Source: Desulfatibacillum sp.
GTDB taxonomy: Bacteria; Desulfobacterota; Desulfobacteria; Desulfobacterales; SpSt-501
NCBI GenBank assembly: GCA_020725555.1
Contig: DYEU01000021.1
Coordinates: 1 to 64,000, forward strand
Direction of reading: 5' to 3'
Length of the DNA stretch: 64,000 nucleotides
Below, piece after piece: positions 8,847 to 21,713 of this stretch (position 1 is its first letter; each line of letters starts with the position of its first letter). A program made the position numbers and the translations under genes. A model generated the notes under the pieces. That model was not told the DNA's origin, ran no database searches, and was given only the letters and a program-made list of their open reading frames with translations.

Positions 8847-9603
8847 ATTCTTAACCCGGTCGTCGGCGGCGCTTGGGCACCGTTGCCGCGGGAGCGGACG
8901 GACGGTGCGGGGTGCGTTCGTGGCCGCCGCGCTCCTGGCCGCGGCGTGCGGGGCGCCGCCATCCGGGACCGGGGAGGCGCCGCTTGCCGTGGTGGGCGAG
9001 CAGCGGCTTTACGCTCGCGATTTCCACCGCGCCTTCGCGTTGCGCCGCATCGCCCATCCCGGCAGCCTCGCCCCCGACGCCCCGGGGCTACGGGAGGCCC
9101 GGGAGCGGCTGCTCGAGGAGCTCGTGACCGAGCTTCTCGTCCGGGAGCACGCCCGGTCGGTGGGGATCGCCGTGAGCGACCCGGAGCTCGAGAGCGCCGT
9201 CGAGGCCGTGCGGGCCCAGTACCCGCCGGGGCTGTTCGAGCAGACCCTGGTCGAAGCGGCCCTGCCGCTCGCCGACTGGAAGGAGCGGCTGCGAAGCCGG
9301 CTGCTTCTCGAAACCGTCTGGCGGCGCGAACTCGCCGAGGAGGAAGCCCTCGACAGCGAGGACCTCCGGGCGCACTACGAGCGCCATTTCCGGGGCAAGG
9401 CCGCGATGGTCGATTCCGAGGAGGCCTGGGTGCGGCTGCGCGAGATGCTCGTCGCCGACCTGCGGCGCAAAAAGCGCGAGGAGGCCTTCTCCGCCTGGGT
9501 CGAGGCGCTGCGGCGCAAGACGCCCGTGTGGATCGATGAGGCGCGCTGGGAAGCGATCGCCTCCGGGGTCGAGGCGGCCGAAGCGGCCGGGCCGACCCCC
9601 TGA
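8833..9603 (+). CDS. SurA_N-like periplasmic lipoprotein (chaperone-type)
   Basis: A 256-residue exported protein. A basic N terminus and hydrophobic stretch end in LLAAACG; Cys39 is the likely lipidation site, although the residue at -3 is Ala rather than Leu. The mature part resembles the N-terminal chaperone domain of SurA/PrsA: a short strand (LAVVGEQRLYARDF) followed by charged helices, including LLEELVTELLVREHA. No parvulin PPIase domain is present. It lies between mfd and surA on the same strand, so it probably assists outer-membrane protein folding. The start at 8833 (MKKIKF) is preferred over 8824. Confidence 0.72.
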   Translation: MKKIKFLTRSSAALGHRCRGSGRTVRGAFVAAALLAAACGAPPSGTGEAPLAVVGEQRLYARDFHRAFALRRIAHPGSLAPDAPGLREARERLLEELVTELLVREHARSVGIAVSDPELESAVEAVRAQYPPGLFEQTLVEAALPLADWKERLRSRLLLETVWRRELAEEEALDSEDLRAHYERHFRGKAAMVDSEEAWVRLREMLVADLRRKKREEAFSAWVEALRRKTPVWIDEARWEAIASGVEAAEAAGPTP

Positions 9604-9652
9604 TGCCCAACAGCGGCCGCGCGCCGGGGGCCGCGGCCGGAGGAACGCCAGC

Positions 9653-10654
9653 ATGAACCGCCGCACCGCGTTTCTGGGGATGGCCTGCGGGCTGCTCGCC
9701 TTCTGCATGGCGGGGGGAGCCTTCGCCCACGCCGCCGAGGCGACCGTCGTCGACCGCATCGTCGCCGTCGTGAACGACGACATCATCACGCTCCACGATC
9801 TCGAAGCCGAAATGCGCTCCGTCCTCAAAAGCCTCAAGGCCCGCGGCCTGCCGGCCGAGGCCGAGCGGCAGGCGACCGCCGGCCTGCGCCGGGAGGTCCT
9901 CGACAACCTGATCCACGCCCGGCTGACCGAGCAGGAGATCAAGCGCCAGAGCATCTCCGTCTCCGACGCCGAGGTCGAGCGGCAGATCCTGCAGCTGCGC
10001 GAGAACCGCGGGCTGTCGGAGGAGGAGCTCAAGCTCCGGCTGCAGGAGGAGGGCCTGAGCTGGGAGGAGTACCGCCGCCAGGTCAAGCAGCAGATCGAGC
10101 GCAGCCGTCTCCTCACGCGCGAGGTGCGCTCCAAGGTGGTCATCACGCGCAAGGAGATCGAGGAGTACTACGAAAAGAACCGCGCCCGCTACGGCGGGGG
10201 GACCCGGGTCCACCTCTGGAACCTCTACGTCAAGCTGCCCCCGGATGCCGATTCCGCCGCTCGCCAGGCCGCCCGCAGGCTCCTCGAGGAGGTGCGCGGG
10301 GAGGCGCTCTCCGGACGCAGCGCCTTCGCCGACCTCGTGCGCCGCGCCGCCCAGGCCGACCGTGAGCTCCAGGGAAGCGATCTCGGCTTCATCCGGCTTG
10401 AGGCCCTGACCCCGGCCCTGCGGGAGACGGTGCGCGCGATGAAGGCGGGCGAGGTCTCGCCCGTCGTCGAGACCGAGTTCGGCTACCAGGTCGTTTTCGT
10501 CCAGGAAATCCGGGAGGAGGGGGGGAAGCCGCTTGCGGAGGTGGAGGCGGAGATCCAGGAAGCCCTCTACCGCGAACACCTCGACCGCCGCTTCGAGGTC
10601 TGGCTCTCCGACCTGCGCAAGCGCGCCCACATCCGCATCGTGGCCGAGCCCTGA
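9653..10654 (+). CDS. surA: Peptidyl-prolyl isomerase / periplasmic chaperone SurA
   Basis: A 333-residue SurA-type protein. The signal peptide (residues 1-27, ending AHAAE) is followed by the SurA N-terminal chaperone helices beginning VVDRIVAVVNDDIIT, and by one parvulin domain (about 180-300) with GSDLGFI and the FGYQVVFV end. E. coli SurA has two parvulin domains; the single-domain form is common in this phylum. It handles outer-membrane proteins in the periplasm. The start at 9653 follows GGAGGAA and begins the signal peptide; the upstream in-frame extension is Arg-rich and unlike any leader. Confidence 0.88.
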   Translation: MNRRTAFLGMACGLLAFCMAGGAFAHAAEATVVDRIVAVVNDDIITLHDLEAEMRSVLKSLKARGLPAEAERQATAGLRREVLDNLIHARLTEQEIKRQSISVSDAEVERQILQLRENRGLSEEELKLRLQEEGLSWEEYRRQVKQQIERSRLLTREVRSKVVITRKEIEEYYEKNRARYGGGTRVHLWNLYVKLPPDADSAARQAARRLLEEVRGEALSGRSAFADLVRRAAQADRELQGSDLGFIRLEALTPALRETVRAMKAGEVSPVVETEFGYQVVFVQEIREEGGKPLAEVEAEIQEALYREHLDRRFEVWLSDLRKRAHIRIVAEP

Positions 10655-10674
10655 CCCCAAGGAGGATCGCGGAA

Positions 10675-11448
10675 ATGAGCAAAAGCGGCCCGAACCCGCC
10701 GCCTTCCGGTCCGCCCGGCCGCCGGACCGAGGAGAGCTTCTGTTTCGGCGCGCGGCTGCGCACCGCGCGGCTCGAGCGCGGGCTCTCGCTCGAGGAGATC
10801 GCCGCCGAGACGCGCATCCGGCCCGACACGCTGCGCGCGATCGAGGAGGAAGACTTCGGGCGGCTGCCCCCCGACCCCTTCCTTCCCGGCTTCCTGCGGG
10901 CCTTTTGCCAGGCGGTCGGTGTCGAGGCGGAGGACATCCTCGGCCGCTACCGGCGCTGCCGCGGGATCTCCGGGGCCGCAACCCCGCAGGCGGCCTGCGC
11001 CGAGGAAAAGCGCGCGCCGCGCAGACTGCGCTTCTTCCTTTTCGCCCTCCTTTGCTTCGCCCTGCTCGTCGGCGGCAGCCTCGCCGCCTACCGGCTCGTG
11101 GTCGCCGAAGGACGCAGCCTCTCCTCCTCGCCGCAGGCGCGCGCCGAGTTGTCCGCCTTTCCGCTCCCCGGGCCGGCTTCCCCGCCGCCCGTCCTCCCGC
11201 CCGCGCCCGGCCCCCGCCGCCACGAGCTCTCCCTGACGGCGCTCGAGGACGGCTGGGTCAAGGTCTCCACCGACCAGGGCACCCCGCGAGAGTACCTCCT
11301 CCGCGCCGGCATGCAGCTCACCCTCGAGGCCGACACCGGGTTCAACCTGCTTCTCGGCAACGCAGGCGGCGTGCGGCTCGCCCTCGACGGCAAACCGCTC
11401 CCCCCCGCCGGCCGCCGCGGCCAGATCGTGAACCTGCACCTTCCCTGA
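10675..11448 (+). CDS. rodZ: RodZ-like cytoskeletal / helix-turn-helix membrane protein
   Basis: A 257-residue protein with RodZ architecture: an N-terminal Cro/CI-type helix-turn-helix (about 24-90; GLSLEEIAAETRIRPDTLRAIE, then LPPDPFLPGFLRAF), a single membrane segment near 120-143, a Pro-rich linker and a C-terminal beta domain (DUF4115-like, about 180-257). RodZ links MreB to the wall-elongation machinery. A good ribosome binding site (AAGGAGG) lies 12 bases upstream. It follows surA by 20 bases. Confidence 0.88.
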   Translation: MSKSGPNPPPSGPPGRRTEESFCFGARLRTARLERGLSLEEIAAETRIRPDTLRAIEEEDFGRLPPDPFLPGFLRAFCQAVGVEAEDILGRYRRCRGISGAATPQAACAEEKRAPRRLRFFLFALLCFALLVGGSLAAYRLVVAEGRSLSSSPQARAELSAFPLPGPASPPPVLPPAPGPRRHELSLTALEDGWVKVSTDQGTPREYLLRAGMQLTLEADTGFNLLLGNAGGVRLALDGKPLPPAGRRGQIVNLHLP

Positions 11449-11463
11449 ACCCCGAACCCGGCG

Positions 11464-12270
11464 GTGCCCCTCGCCCCGATGCGCACCTTGCCCGAACCGC
11501 TGACCTCGCCGGCGCTGCTGCTCCGCAAGACGGAGTATGGCGAAAGCGACCTGATCGTGACCCTGCTTTCCCCCGGATGCGGCCGCCTCACGGCCGTCGC
11601 CCCCGCGGCCCGGAAGAGCCGGCGCCGCTTCGGCGGCGTACTCGAGGTCTTCACCGAGTTCGAGGCCGTGCTGGAGGCAGGCCGGGGGATGTGGCGCCTC
11701 AAGGAGGCCAGCCTCAGGGACCCCTTCGCGCGCATCCGCGAAAGCCCGCTCCGTACCGCCTACGCCGGCGTCTGGGTGGAGCTCGCCCACGACTGGGCGG
11801 AGGAGGGCTCGCCGCAGGAGGAGCTCTACGGGCTGCTGCGCTTCGCCCTCTTCGCGCTCGACCGCGGGGAGCCCGCCGCGGAGGTCCTGCACCTCTCGTT
11901 TCTGATGCGTCTGCTCGAGCTCACGGGCCACGCGCCCGCGCTCGAGCGCTGCGTGGGGTGCCGTGCGCCCGCGGAATCCCTGCCCGATCGGGAGCTGCGG
12001 ATCGACCTCGGCCGCGGCGGGATCTGCTGCCCGCGCTGCGCGCAGGGCGGCCTTGCGGAGCCCTTTCTCCTCAGCCGCGGCGCGGCCAAGCAGCTGCTCT
12101 GGATCGGCCGCGGCCCCACCGGCCGTCTGGCACGGCTCAGGGCGGCCCCGGCGGCGCTCGCTGAGGGCCGAAGCTTCCTGGAACGATTCCTGCTGCGGCA
12201 CCTCGATCGCATGCCGCGTTCCTTCGAGGTCCTCCGGCAGCTCGACGGCGGGGAGGCCGGGCGGCCATGA
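11464..12270 (+). CDS. recO: DNA repair protein RecO
   Basis: A 268-residue RecO. The N-terminal OB fold begins SPALLLRKTEYGESDLIVTLLS; the C-terminal helical part contains a zinc-finger-like set CVGC and CCPRC. RecO anneals SSB-coated single strands and loads RecA with RecR. GTG at 11464 is given; ATG at 11479 is an equally good start, and neither has a clear ribosome binding site. The stop overlaps the next gene by four bases (ATGA). Confidence 0.9.
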   Translation: MPLAPMRTLPEPLTSPALLLRKTEYGESDLIVTLLSPGCGRLTAVAPAARKSRRRFGGVLEVFTEFEAVLEAGRGMWRLKEASLRDPFARIRESPLRTAYAGVWVELAHDWAEEGSPQEELYGLLRFALFALDRGEPAAEVLHLSFLMRLLELTGHAPALERCVGCRAPAESLPDRELRIDLGRGGICCPRCAQGGLAEPFLLSRGAAKQLLWIGRGPTGRLARLRAAPAALAEGRSFLERFLLRHLDRMPRSFEVLRQLDGGEAGRP

Positions 12271-13409
12271 GGGCCGGGCGGCGCATCCCCGTGGGGCCGG
12301 GAGCCCGCGATTTCCGCAGCCGGCTCGAGGAAGGGCCGGTCTGCTTCTCCGCCCCCTGCCGCGTCGACGTCGGGGGAACCCTCGACATCCGCACCTTCTT
12401 CTATCCGCTGCGGGCGCTTTCGCCCTGCACGGTCAACCTCGCGCTCGATCTGCGCACCACGGTGCGGCTTGAGCCTTACGCGGCCGGGCGGGTCAAGGTG
12501 AGCTCGCGGGGTTTCCCCGCGGCCGATTTCGCCCTCGCGCGCGCACCCTTCCGCCATCCCCTCGGGCTCTGTTTCGCCCTGGCGGCCCTCTTCGAGGCCG
12601 GCGGCGTGCACATCCGCATCCACTCCGCCTCCCCGCCGCGGAGCGGTCTGGGCGGCTCTTCGGCGGCCGCCGTCGCCCTGGTGCGGGCGCTCCTCGAGGT
12701 GGAGCGCCGCGGCCGCCGCGACGTCCGACTCCACCCCGGCCGCGTCGCCCAAATCGCCCAGGCGGCCGAGGAGGCCGTGGCCGGCGTTCCCTGCGGCTTC
12801 CAGGATCAGCTGGCGGCCGCCTTCGGCGGCATCCACTGCTGGGAGTGGTCGGCCCTGACCCCCGAGCGGCCGTTCCGGCGCCGGGTCCTGCTGCGCGGTG
12901 AGCGGGCGAGGGGGCTGGCGTCCTGCCTTCTTCTCGCCTACCTCGGCGTGCCCCACGTCTCGGCCGACGTGAACGGCCGCTGGATCCGGGAGTTCCTCGC
13001 CGGCGGCCGGCGCGCGGCGTGGCGGGAGATCGCCGCCTTGAGCCGCGGCTTCGCCGCGGCCTTGGAGCGGGGGGACCTCGAGCGGGCGGCCGAGGCGATC
13101 CACCGCGAGACCGCCATCCGGCGCCGCATAACCCCGGAGGTCGTGGACGCTCTCGGCGGCCGTCTGATCGCGGCGGCCCGGCGGCGCGGCTGCGGCGCGC
13201 GCTTTTCGGGCGCGGGCGCGGGCGGCTGCCTCTGGGCGCTGGGGCCGCCCGCGGCGATCGCGGCCCTTCGGGGGGACTGGGCGGAGCTTCTCGCCCGGCG
13301 GCCCGGGGCGGGCCTGCTGCCGGTGGGGATCGCCCTGCGGGGGCTGCGCGCGGAGGGCGAAAACGCGCGCGGCGGGCCGCCGCGCGCCGATTTTTCCCTT
13401 GGCATTTGA
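12267..13409 (+). CDS. GHMP-family sugar or isoprenoid kinase, substrate unknown
   Basis: A 380-residue GHMP kinase. All three family motifs are visible: N-terminal [12 protein letters not shown], the phosphate loop [13 protein letters not shown] (about residues 122-134) and C-terminal [16 protein letters not shown]. Overall layout is closest to galactokinase/heptose-7-phosphate kinase types, but no substrate-defining residues can be read by eye. The gene is translationally coupled to recO and precedes glyQS. Envelope sugar activation is possible given the nearby surA and rodZ, but this is only context. Confidence 0.8.
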   Translation: MRAGRRIPVGPGARDFRSRLEEGPVCFSAPCRVDVGGTLDIRTFFYPLRALSPCTVNLALDLRTTVRLEPYAAGRVKVSSRGFPAADFALARAPFRHPLGLCFALAALFEAGGVHIRIHSASPPRSGLGGSSAAAVALVRALLEVERRGRRDVRLHPGRVAQIAQAAEEAVAGVPCGFQDQLAAAFGGIHCWEWSALTPERPFRRRVLLRGERARGLASCLLLAYLGVPHVSADVNGRWIREFLAGGRRAAWREIAALSRGFAAALERGDLERAAEAIHRETAIRRRITPEVVDALGGRLIAAARRRGCGARFSGAGAGGCLWALGPPAAIAALRGDWAELLARRPGAGLLPVGIALRGLRAEGENARGGPPRADFSLGI

Positions 13410-13471
13410 AGCAAAATGCCTTATGCACGGGTACCCCGCGCCCGAAACGAGGCGCGGGAGGGGAGCACCGC

Positions 13472-14371
13472 ATGAACTTTCAGGATGTGATTCTCGCGCT
13501 GCAGGGATTCTGGGCGCGCAAGGGCTGCCTCATCGTTCAGCCCTACGACGAGGAGGTGGGCGCGGGAACCTTCCACCACGCGACGCTGCTCCGGGCCCTC
13601 GGCCCCGAGCCCTGGAACACCGCCTACGTGCAGCCCTCGCGCCGGCCGACCGACGGCCGCTACGGCGAAAACCCCAACCGGCTGCAGCATTACTACCAGT
13701 TCCAGGTCCTGCTCAAGCCTTCGCCCCGCGACGTCCAGGAGCAATACCTCAAGAGCCTGCAGGCCCTGGGCATCCGCCCCCTCGAGCACGACATCCGCTT
13801 CGTCGAGGACGACTGGGAATCCCCCACCCTCGGCGCCTCGGGCCTCGGCTGGGAGGTCTGGCTCGACGGGATGGAGATCACGCAGTTCACCTATTTCCAG
13901 ATGGCCGGCAGCATCGAGCTTGCGCCGGTGTCGGTGGAGATCACCTACGGGCTCGAGCGCATCGCGATGTACCTGCAGCAGGTGGACAACGTCTTCGACC
14001 TGCGCTGGAACGACCGCCTGACCTACGGCGACGTGGCCCACCGCCAGGAGGTCGAGCAGTCGACCTACAACTTCGAGGAGGCCGACGTCGCCTTGCTGCT
14101 CGATCTCTTCGCCCGCTACGAGGCCGAGTCGCGGCGCATCGTCGCCCGCGGGCTGGTCCTGCCGGCCTACGAGTTCTGCCTCAAGTGCTCCCACACCTTC
14201 AACCTGCTCGATGCGCGCGGGGCGATCAGCGTGACCGAGCGCACCGGCTACATCGCCCGCATCCGCAACCTCGCCCGCGCCTGCGCCGAGGCCTGGCTCG
14301 CCCAGCGCCAGGCGCTCGGCTACCCGCTGCTCGGCGGGACGGGGGCCCGCCCGGCGGAGGCCGCGGCATGA
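13472..14371 (+). CDS. glyQ: Glycyl-tRNA synthetase alpha subunit
   Basis: A 299-residue catalytic subunit of the bacterial alpha2beta2 glycyl-tRNA synthetase. The class II signature regions are intact: [40 protein letters not shown] and [18 protein letters not shown]. The start at 13472 follows GGGAGGGGAG and matches the family N terminus. Its stop overlaps the glyS start by four bases, consistent with equimolar subunit synthesis. Confidence 0.98.
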   Translation: MNFQDVILALQGFWARKGCLIVQPYDEEVGAGTFHHATLLRALGPEPWNTAYVQPSRRPTDGRYGENPNRLQHYYQFQVLLKPSPRDVQEQYLKSLQALGIRPLEHDIRFVEDDWESPTLGASGLGWEVWLDGMEITQFTYFQMAGSIELAPVSVEITYGLERIAMYLQQVDNVFDLRWNDRLTYGDVAHRQEVEQSTYNFEEADVALLLDLFARYEAESRRIVARGLVLPAYEFCLKCSHTFNLLDARGAISVTERTGYIARIRNLARACAEAWLAQRQALGYPLLGGTGARPAEAAA

Positions 14372-16443
14372 AGACGCTGCTCGTCGAGATCGGCACCGAG
14401 GAGATCCCCGCCGGCTACATCGAGCCGGCACTCGAGGCCCTTGCCGCCGGGCTGCGGGAAAAGCTCGCCGCGGCGCGCATCCGCCACGGCGATCTCCACC
14501 CCTTCGGCACCCCGCGGCGCTTGGCGGTGCTCGTCGCGGAGGTCGCCCCGCGGCAGGAGCCGCTCGTGCGCGAGATGCTCGGGCCGCCGGCCGCGGTCGC
14601 CTTCGACGCCGCCGGCCGGCCGACCACGGCCGCCGTGAAGTTCGCCGCGAAGGCGGGCGTCCGCCCCGAGGCCTGCCGCGTCGTCGCCACCCCGCGCGGC
14701 GAATACCTTTCGGCGGCGGTCCAGGAGCCCGGCCGCAAGACGCCGCTTGTCCTGCAGGAGATCCTGCCGCCGCTGATTCTCGGGCTCCCTTTTCCCAAGC
14801 GCATGCGCTGGGCCGACCTCGCGATCGCCTTCGCCCGGCCGATCGTCTGGCTGCTCGCCCTCTACGGGGCCTCGGTCATCCCCGTCGATCTCGGCGGCAT
14901 CCGCAGCGGGCGCCACACGCACGGCCACCGCTTCCACCACCCCCGCCGGATCCGCATCGCCCGGCCCGAGGCGTGGCAGGAGACGCTGCGCGCGGCCTTC
15001 GTCGTCGCCGACGCCGGGGAACGGCGCCGCCGGATCGCCGAAGACGCCGCCCGGGAGGCGGCCGCAGCCGGCGGCCGCCTCGTCGAGGACGTGGATCTGC
15101 TCGCGACGAACACCCACCTCGTCGAGTACCCCGTGGTCGCCCGCGGGCGCTTCCCGGAGGAGTTTCTCGAGCTGCCCCCCGAGGTGTTGATCACGGCCAT
15201 GCGCGAGCACCAGAAATACTTCGCCGTGGAGGACGGGTCGGGGAGGCTCCTTCCCTGGTTCGTCGCCGTGAACAACACCCGGGCCGCGGACCCCGCCGTC
15301 GTGGTCCGCGGCCACGAGCGCGTGCTCCGGGCGCGGCTCGAAGACGCACGCTTCTTTTACCGCACCGACCTCGCCGTGCCGCTCGAGCGGCAGGTGGAGA
15401 AGCTGCGCCAGGTCCTTTTTCAGGCGAAGCTCGGCTCGGTCTTCGACAAGGTGCTCCGCGTGCGGGAGCTCGCCGAGCGGCTGGCCGCCTGGTGCGACCC
15501 GGGGGAGGAACTCCGCCGCACCGTGGGCCGGGCAGCCTGGCTGTGCAAGGCCGACCTCGTCAGCCTCATGGTCGGCGAATTCCCGAAACTCCAAGGGGTG
15601 ATGGGCCGGATCTACGCCGCGGCCCAGGGCGAGCCCGAGGCGGTCGCGCGGGCGATCGAGGAGCACTACCGGCCGACGGCCGCCGGCGGGCTGCTGCCGG
15701 AGACGGCCGCGGGCGCGGTCCTCGCCGTGGCCGACAAGATCGACACGCTCTGCGGCTGCTTCCGCGCCGGCCTGATCCCCTCCGGCGCGGCCGATCCTTA
15801 CGCCCTGAGGCGCCAGGGGATCGGCGTGATCCAGATCCTGCGCCGCCACCGCTTCGGCTGGTCGCTCGGCCGCCTGATCGCGGAGGGGCTGGCGCGGTAC
15901 CCCGACCCGGAGGCGGCGCCGCCCGAGACCGCACAGCAGCTCGCGGCCTTTCTCGAGGGGCGGCTCTCCTCGCAGCTCATCGAGGAGGGCTGCGCGCGGG
16001 ACACGGTGGCCGCGGTTCTCGCCGCGGACGCCGATCGCGCACCCGACGCCTTCGACCGGGCGGCCGCCCTCGAGGCTTTCCGCCGCAAGCCCGAGTTCGA
16101 GGGGATCGCCCTGTCCTTCAAGCGGGTGGCGAACATCCTGCGGCGGGCCGAGGGTTTCACGCCGGCTGCGGTGCGGGAGGAGCGCTTCGTCGATCCCGCC
16201 GAGGGGATGCTCCTCGCCGCCCTCCGCGCCATCGAGGGCGCCGTCGCGCAGGAGCTGGAAAACGGCCGCCACACCGAGGCGCTCGCGCGCATGCTCGAGC
16301 TCAAGCCGGCGCTTGAGCGCTTCTTCGAGGACGTGATGGTCATGGACGAGGACGCGGAGCGGCGCGAAAACCGGCTTTCGCTGCTCGCGCGGGTCGCCGG
16401 CCTCTTCGAACGCTTCGCCGATTTCTCCAAGCTTTCCGCCTGA
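14368..16443 (+). CDS. glyS: Glycyl-tRNA synthetase beta subunit
   Basis: A 691-residue beta subunit, normal in length. The characteristic N terminus [15 protein letters not shown], the LPKRMRW-like stretch (LPFPKRMRW), [12 protein letters not shown] and the HD-like core are present, with a C-terminal anticodon-binding region. It recognises tRNA-Gly. Translationally coupled to glyQ. Confidence 0.97.
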   Translation: MKTLLVEIGTEEIPAGYIEPALEALAAGLREKLAAARIRHGDLHPFGTPRRLAVLVAEVAPRQEPLVREMLGPPAAVAFDAAGRPTTAAVKFAAKAGVRPEACRVVATPRGEYLSAAVQEPGRKTPLVLQEILPPLILGLPFPKRMRWADLAIAFARPIVWLLALYGASVIPVDLGGIRSGRHTHGHRFHHPRRIRIARPEAWQETLRAAFVVADAGERRRRIAEDAAREAAAAGGRLVEDVDLLATNTHLVEYPVVARGRFPEEFLELPPEVLITAMREHQKYFAVEDGSGRLLPWFVAVNNTRAADPAVVVRGHERVLRARLEDARFFYRTDLAVPLERQVEKLRQVLFQAKLGSVFDKVLRVRELAERLAAWCDPGEELRRTVGRAAWLCKADLVSLMVGEFPKLQGVMGRIYAAAQGEPEAVARAIEEHYRPTAAGGLLPETAAGAVLAVADKIDTLCGCFRAGLIPSGAADPYALRRQGIGVIQILRRHRFGWSLGRLIAEGLARYPDPEAAPPETAQQLAAFLEGRLSSQLIEEGCARDTVAAVLAADADRAPDAFDRAAALEAFRRKPEFEGIALSFKRVANILRRAEGFTPAAVREERFVDPAEGMLLAALRAIEGAVAQELENGRHTEALARMLELKPALERFFEDVMVMDEDAERRENRLSLLARVAGLFERFADFSKLSA

Positions 16444-16516
16444 GGGGCGTTCCCGCGCGCGCCGGCCTGCGGCCGCGGGCCCCGGGCGGCAGACCGCCGG
16501 AAGGGGAAAGGATGCC

Positions 16517-16771
16517 ATGCCCTACGACCCGGAAAAGGACAAGGTGCTCCGCCGCTGGAAATGCGAGCAGACCGGGCTCGTCGTCTCCATCAACCAGTAC
16601 GGCGACGGGGGCGCAAAGCTCCAGATCGGGCCCCGGATCCTCACCAAGCGGGACGGGACCGAGGGTGCGCCGGTCAAGGCCGGGCGGCTCTCCATGGAGG
16701 ATTTCCTCTGGCTCTACGACCTGATGGACGAGATCCGGGATGAAATGACGCGCCTGAACCGCCCCGAGTAA
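16517..16771 (+). CDS. Conserved small protein, possible PC4-like fold
   Basis: An 84-residue protein. A Lys/Trp/Cys-containing lead (VLRRWKCEQTG) precedes a predicted four-strand beta sheet (LVVSINQYGDGGAKLQIGP) and a C-terminal amphipathic helix (SMEDFLWLYDLMDEIRDEM). The order of strands, a K/R-rich turn and one long helix recalls the single-strand nucleic-acid-binding PC4/YdbC fold, but this is a by-eye impression. It follows glyS by 73 bases and precedes a nucleoside phosphorylase by 12. Preferred start 16517; an ATG at 16512 is out of frame. Confidence 0.75.
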   Translation: MPYDPEKDKVLRRWKCEQTGLVVSINQYGDGGAKLQIGPRILTKRDGTEGAPVKAGRLSMEDFLWLYDLMDEIRDEMTRLNRPE

Positions 16772-16783
16772 CCCCCCGCCGCC

Positions 16784-19739
<2,956 letters not shown>

Positions 19740-19782
19740 GGCCCGAACCGGGTTCGGTGACGTCAGGGTCAGGAGGATCGCC

Positions 19783-20064
19783 GTGGAGGAACGGGTTCGT
19801 GCCCGCGTGGTCGTGAGCGGCCGGGTCCAGGGGGTGGCCTTCCGCCTTGAGGCCCGCCGCGCGGCCGGTCGCATCGGGGTCGTCGGCTGGGTGCGCAACC
19901 TCCCCGACGGCCGGGTGGAGGCGGTGATCGAGGGCGAGCGGCGGCGGGTCGAGGAGATGATCGCCTGGTGCCGGCGGGGACCGGCGCTTGCGCGGGTCGA
20001 CGCGTTGGAGCTCGCCTGGGAGGAGCCTGCGGGCGGCTTTTCCGACTTCGCGATCGTCCGCTGA
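19783..20064 (+). CDS. acyP: Acylphosphatase
   Basis: A 93-residue acylphosphatase that hydrolyses acyl phosphates. The phosphate-binding loop GRVQGVAFR carries the catalytic Arg and WVRN the catalytic Asn. GTG start at 19783 follows AGGAGGA. The gene ends the plus-strand run and converges on hupB-like HU. Confidence 0.93.
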   Translation: MEERVRARVVVSGRVQGVAFRLEARRAAGRIGVVGWVRNLPDGRVEAVIEGERRRVEEMIAWCRRGPALARVDALELAWEEPAGGFSDFAIVR

Positions 20065-20105
20065 AGCCCAACACCCGCCGGCACCCCCGCGCGAAGGCGC
20101 GCCTC

Positions 20106-20132
20106 AGGCGCGCAGGGGCGGCCTGCGCGCCT
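20106..20132. terminator. Perfect 11-bp hairpin between convergent genes
   Basis: AGGCGCGCAGG (20106-20116) pairs perfectly with CCTGCGCGCCT (20122-20132), loop of five. A competing hairpin uses 20097-20103 with 20107-20113. It lies between the acylphosphatase and HU stop codons. No T tract is present, so it may act as a transcript end stabiliser rather than a classical terminator. Confidence 0.5.
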
Positions 20133-20171
20133 TCTGCGCGGCAAAGAGCAGGGCCCGCTTCCCGCGGGGGA

Positions 20172-20444
20172 TCAGAGGGCGTCCTTCAGGGCTTTGCCGG
20201 CTTTGAAGCGCACGACGGTGGCGGCCTTGATCTTGATCGGCTCGCCGGTCTGGGGGTTTCTTCCCTTGCGCGCCTTGCGCTTGGACTTGCTGAAGGTGCC
20301 GAAGCCGACGAGCGTCACTTTGCCGTCGGGTTTCTTGAGGGCGCGGGTGACGTTGTCCATGAACGACTGCAGCGCCGCCGCCGCCGCCGACTTGGAAATC
20401 CCGGCATCCTTCGCCACTTTTTCGATCAGTTCGGCCTTGGTCAT
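20172..20444 (-). CDS. hup: DNA-binding protein HU
   Basis: A 90-residue HU of standard length. MTKAELIEKVAKDAGISK, VTLVGFGTFSKSKRKARKGRNPQTGEPIKI and a Lys-rich end match the family throughout; the RNPQTG beta-arm tip is intact. The start at 20444 follows GGAGAA and matches the family N terminus. A sigma-70 promoter lies upstream. Confidence 0.95.
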   Translation of the reverse strand: MTKAELIEKVAKDAGISKSAAAAALQSFMDNVTRALKKPDGKVTLVGFGTFSKSKRKARKGRNPQTGEPIKIKAATVVRFKAGKALKDAL

Positions 20445-20507
20445 CTTCCGTTCTCCTCCGGTGGGGTGTGGGGCAACACGCCTGCAAGCCTGCCAACGCG
20501 CTGCCCG

Positions 20508-20536
20508 TCGATACCCGACGGCGCCGGGCCTGTCAA
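20508..20536 (-). promoter_or_regulatory. Sigma-70-type promoter for HU
   Basis: Minus strand TTGACA (20536-20531), 17-bp spacer, TATCGA (20513-20508), about 64 bases upstream of the HU start. Confidence 0.65.
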
Positions 20537-20675
20537 CACAAATCTCCGCCCGGATCGCCGCGGTTTCCGCCGCGGTTGGGGGCTTCCGGCGGCGGGAGGC
20601 GGCCCGCGCCGCCCCCTCTTTCGCGACCGGCTCCACCCGTCGGCCCGCGGGCCGCGTTTTGGCCCGCCGTCGGCC

Positions 20676-21650
20676 TCAGGCCCCCCGGGAATCGTCGCGC
20701 TCAAGCAGCGCTTCCACGAAGGCCTCGGGGTCGAAGTCCTGCAAATCCTCGATTGCCTCGCCGATGCCGAGGTAGCGCAAGGGGACGCCCACCTCGCGCG
20801 TCACCGCGACGGCGATCCCGCCCTTGGCCGTGCCGTCGAGCTTGGTGAGCACGATGCCCGTGAGGCCCAGGGCCTCGTGGAAGAGCCGCGCCTGGGAGAG
20901 CGCGTTCTGGCCGGTCGTCGCGTCGAGCACGAGCAACACCTCGTGGGGGGCGCCGGGGAGCCGCTTGGCGATCGAACGGCGGATTTTCTTGATCTCCTCC
21001 ATGAGGTTCGTCTTCGTGTGCAGCCGGCCGGCCGTGTCCACGAGGACGACCTCGATGCCGCGGGCTAAGGCGGCGGAGACGGCGTCGAAGGCGACCGCCG
21101 CCGGGTCGCTTCCTTCCGGCCGGCGGATCAGCTCGGCCCCGGCGCGCTCGGCCCAGACGGCGAGCTGCTCCCCGGCCGCGGCGCGGAAGGTGTCCGCCGC
21201 GGCGAGCAGCACCCGCCGGCCCGCGCGCACGTGGCGCGCTGCGAGTTTGCCGATCGTGGTCGTCTTGCCCGTGCCGTTCACCCCGACCACCAGGACGACC
21301 CACGGCGGCGGGCCCGGCTCCGGCGCCGCCGCGGCCGGAGGGGTGAGCGCGGCGACGAGCGCCTCGCGCAGCAGACGTTCGAGCTCGGCCGGCTGGGCGA
21401 CCCGGGCGGCGGCGAGCCGCGCGATCAGCTCGGTCGCCGTCCGGACGCCCAGATCGGAGGTGATCAGCAGTTCCTCGAGCTCCTCGAGCGCGGCGGCGTC
21501 GACCGTGCGGCCGCCGGGGAAGATCCGGCCGAGGCCTTCCCGGAGGCCGCGGCGGGTCTTGGCCAGCCGGTCGCGCAGGCGGGCGAAGAGGCCGGCGCGC
21601 TCGGCCTCGCCGCCCGTGCTCGCGCCGGGGGATCGGGAAAACCAGCCCAC
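20676..21650 (-). CDS. ftsY: Signal recognition particle receptor FtsY
   Basis: A 324-residue FtsY. The GTPase motifs are GVNGTGKTTTIGKLA (G1), DTAGRLHTK (G3) and TKLDGTAKGG (G4/G5). The acidic A domain of E. coli FtsY is almost absent: only about 40 residues precede the N-domain helices. It receives ribosome-SRP complexes at the membrane. The start is GTG at 21650 with GGAGA upstream. It follows smc by 63 bases, so the two are probably cotranscribed. Confidence 0.95.
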   Translation of the reverse strand: MGWFSRSPGASTGGEAERAGLFARLRDRLAKTRRGLREGLGRIFPGGRTVDAAALEELEELLITSDLGVRTATELIARLAAARVAQPAELERLLREALVAALTPPAAAAPEPGPPPWVVLVVGVNGTGKTTTIGKLAARHVRAGRRVLLAAADTFRAAAGEQLAVWAERAGAELIRRPEGSDPAAVAFDAVSAALARGIEVVLVDTAGRLHTKTNLMEEIKKIRRSIAKRLPGAPHEVLLVLDATTGQNALSQARLFHEALGLTGIVLTKLDGTAKGGIAVAVTREVGVPLRYLGIGEAIEDLQDFDPEAFVEALLERDDSRGA

Positions 21651-21713
21651 GGGGGGTCCATCTCCTCTCCGGGCCGTGGGGCTTCCGCCCGCGGCCCGCG
21701 CCTCGTGTACGGT

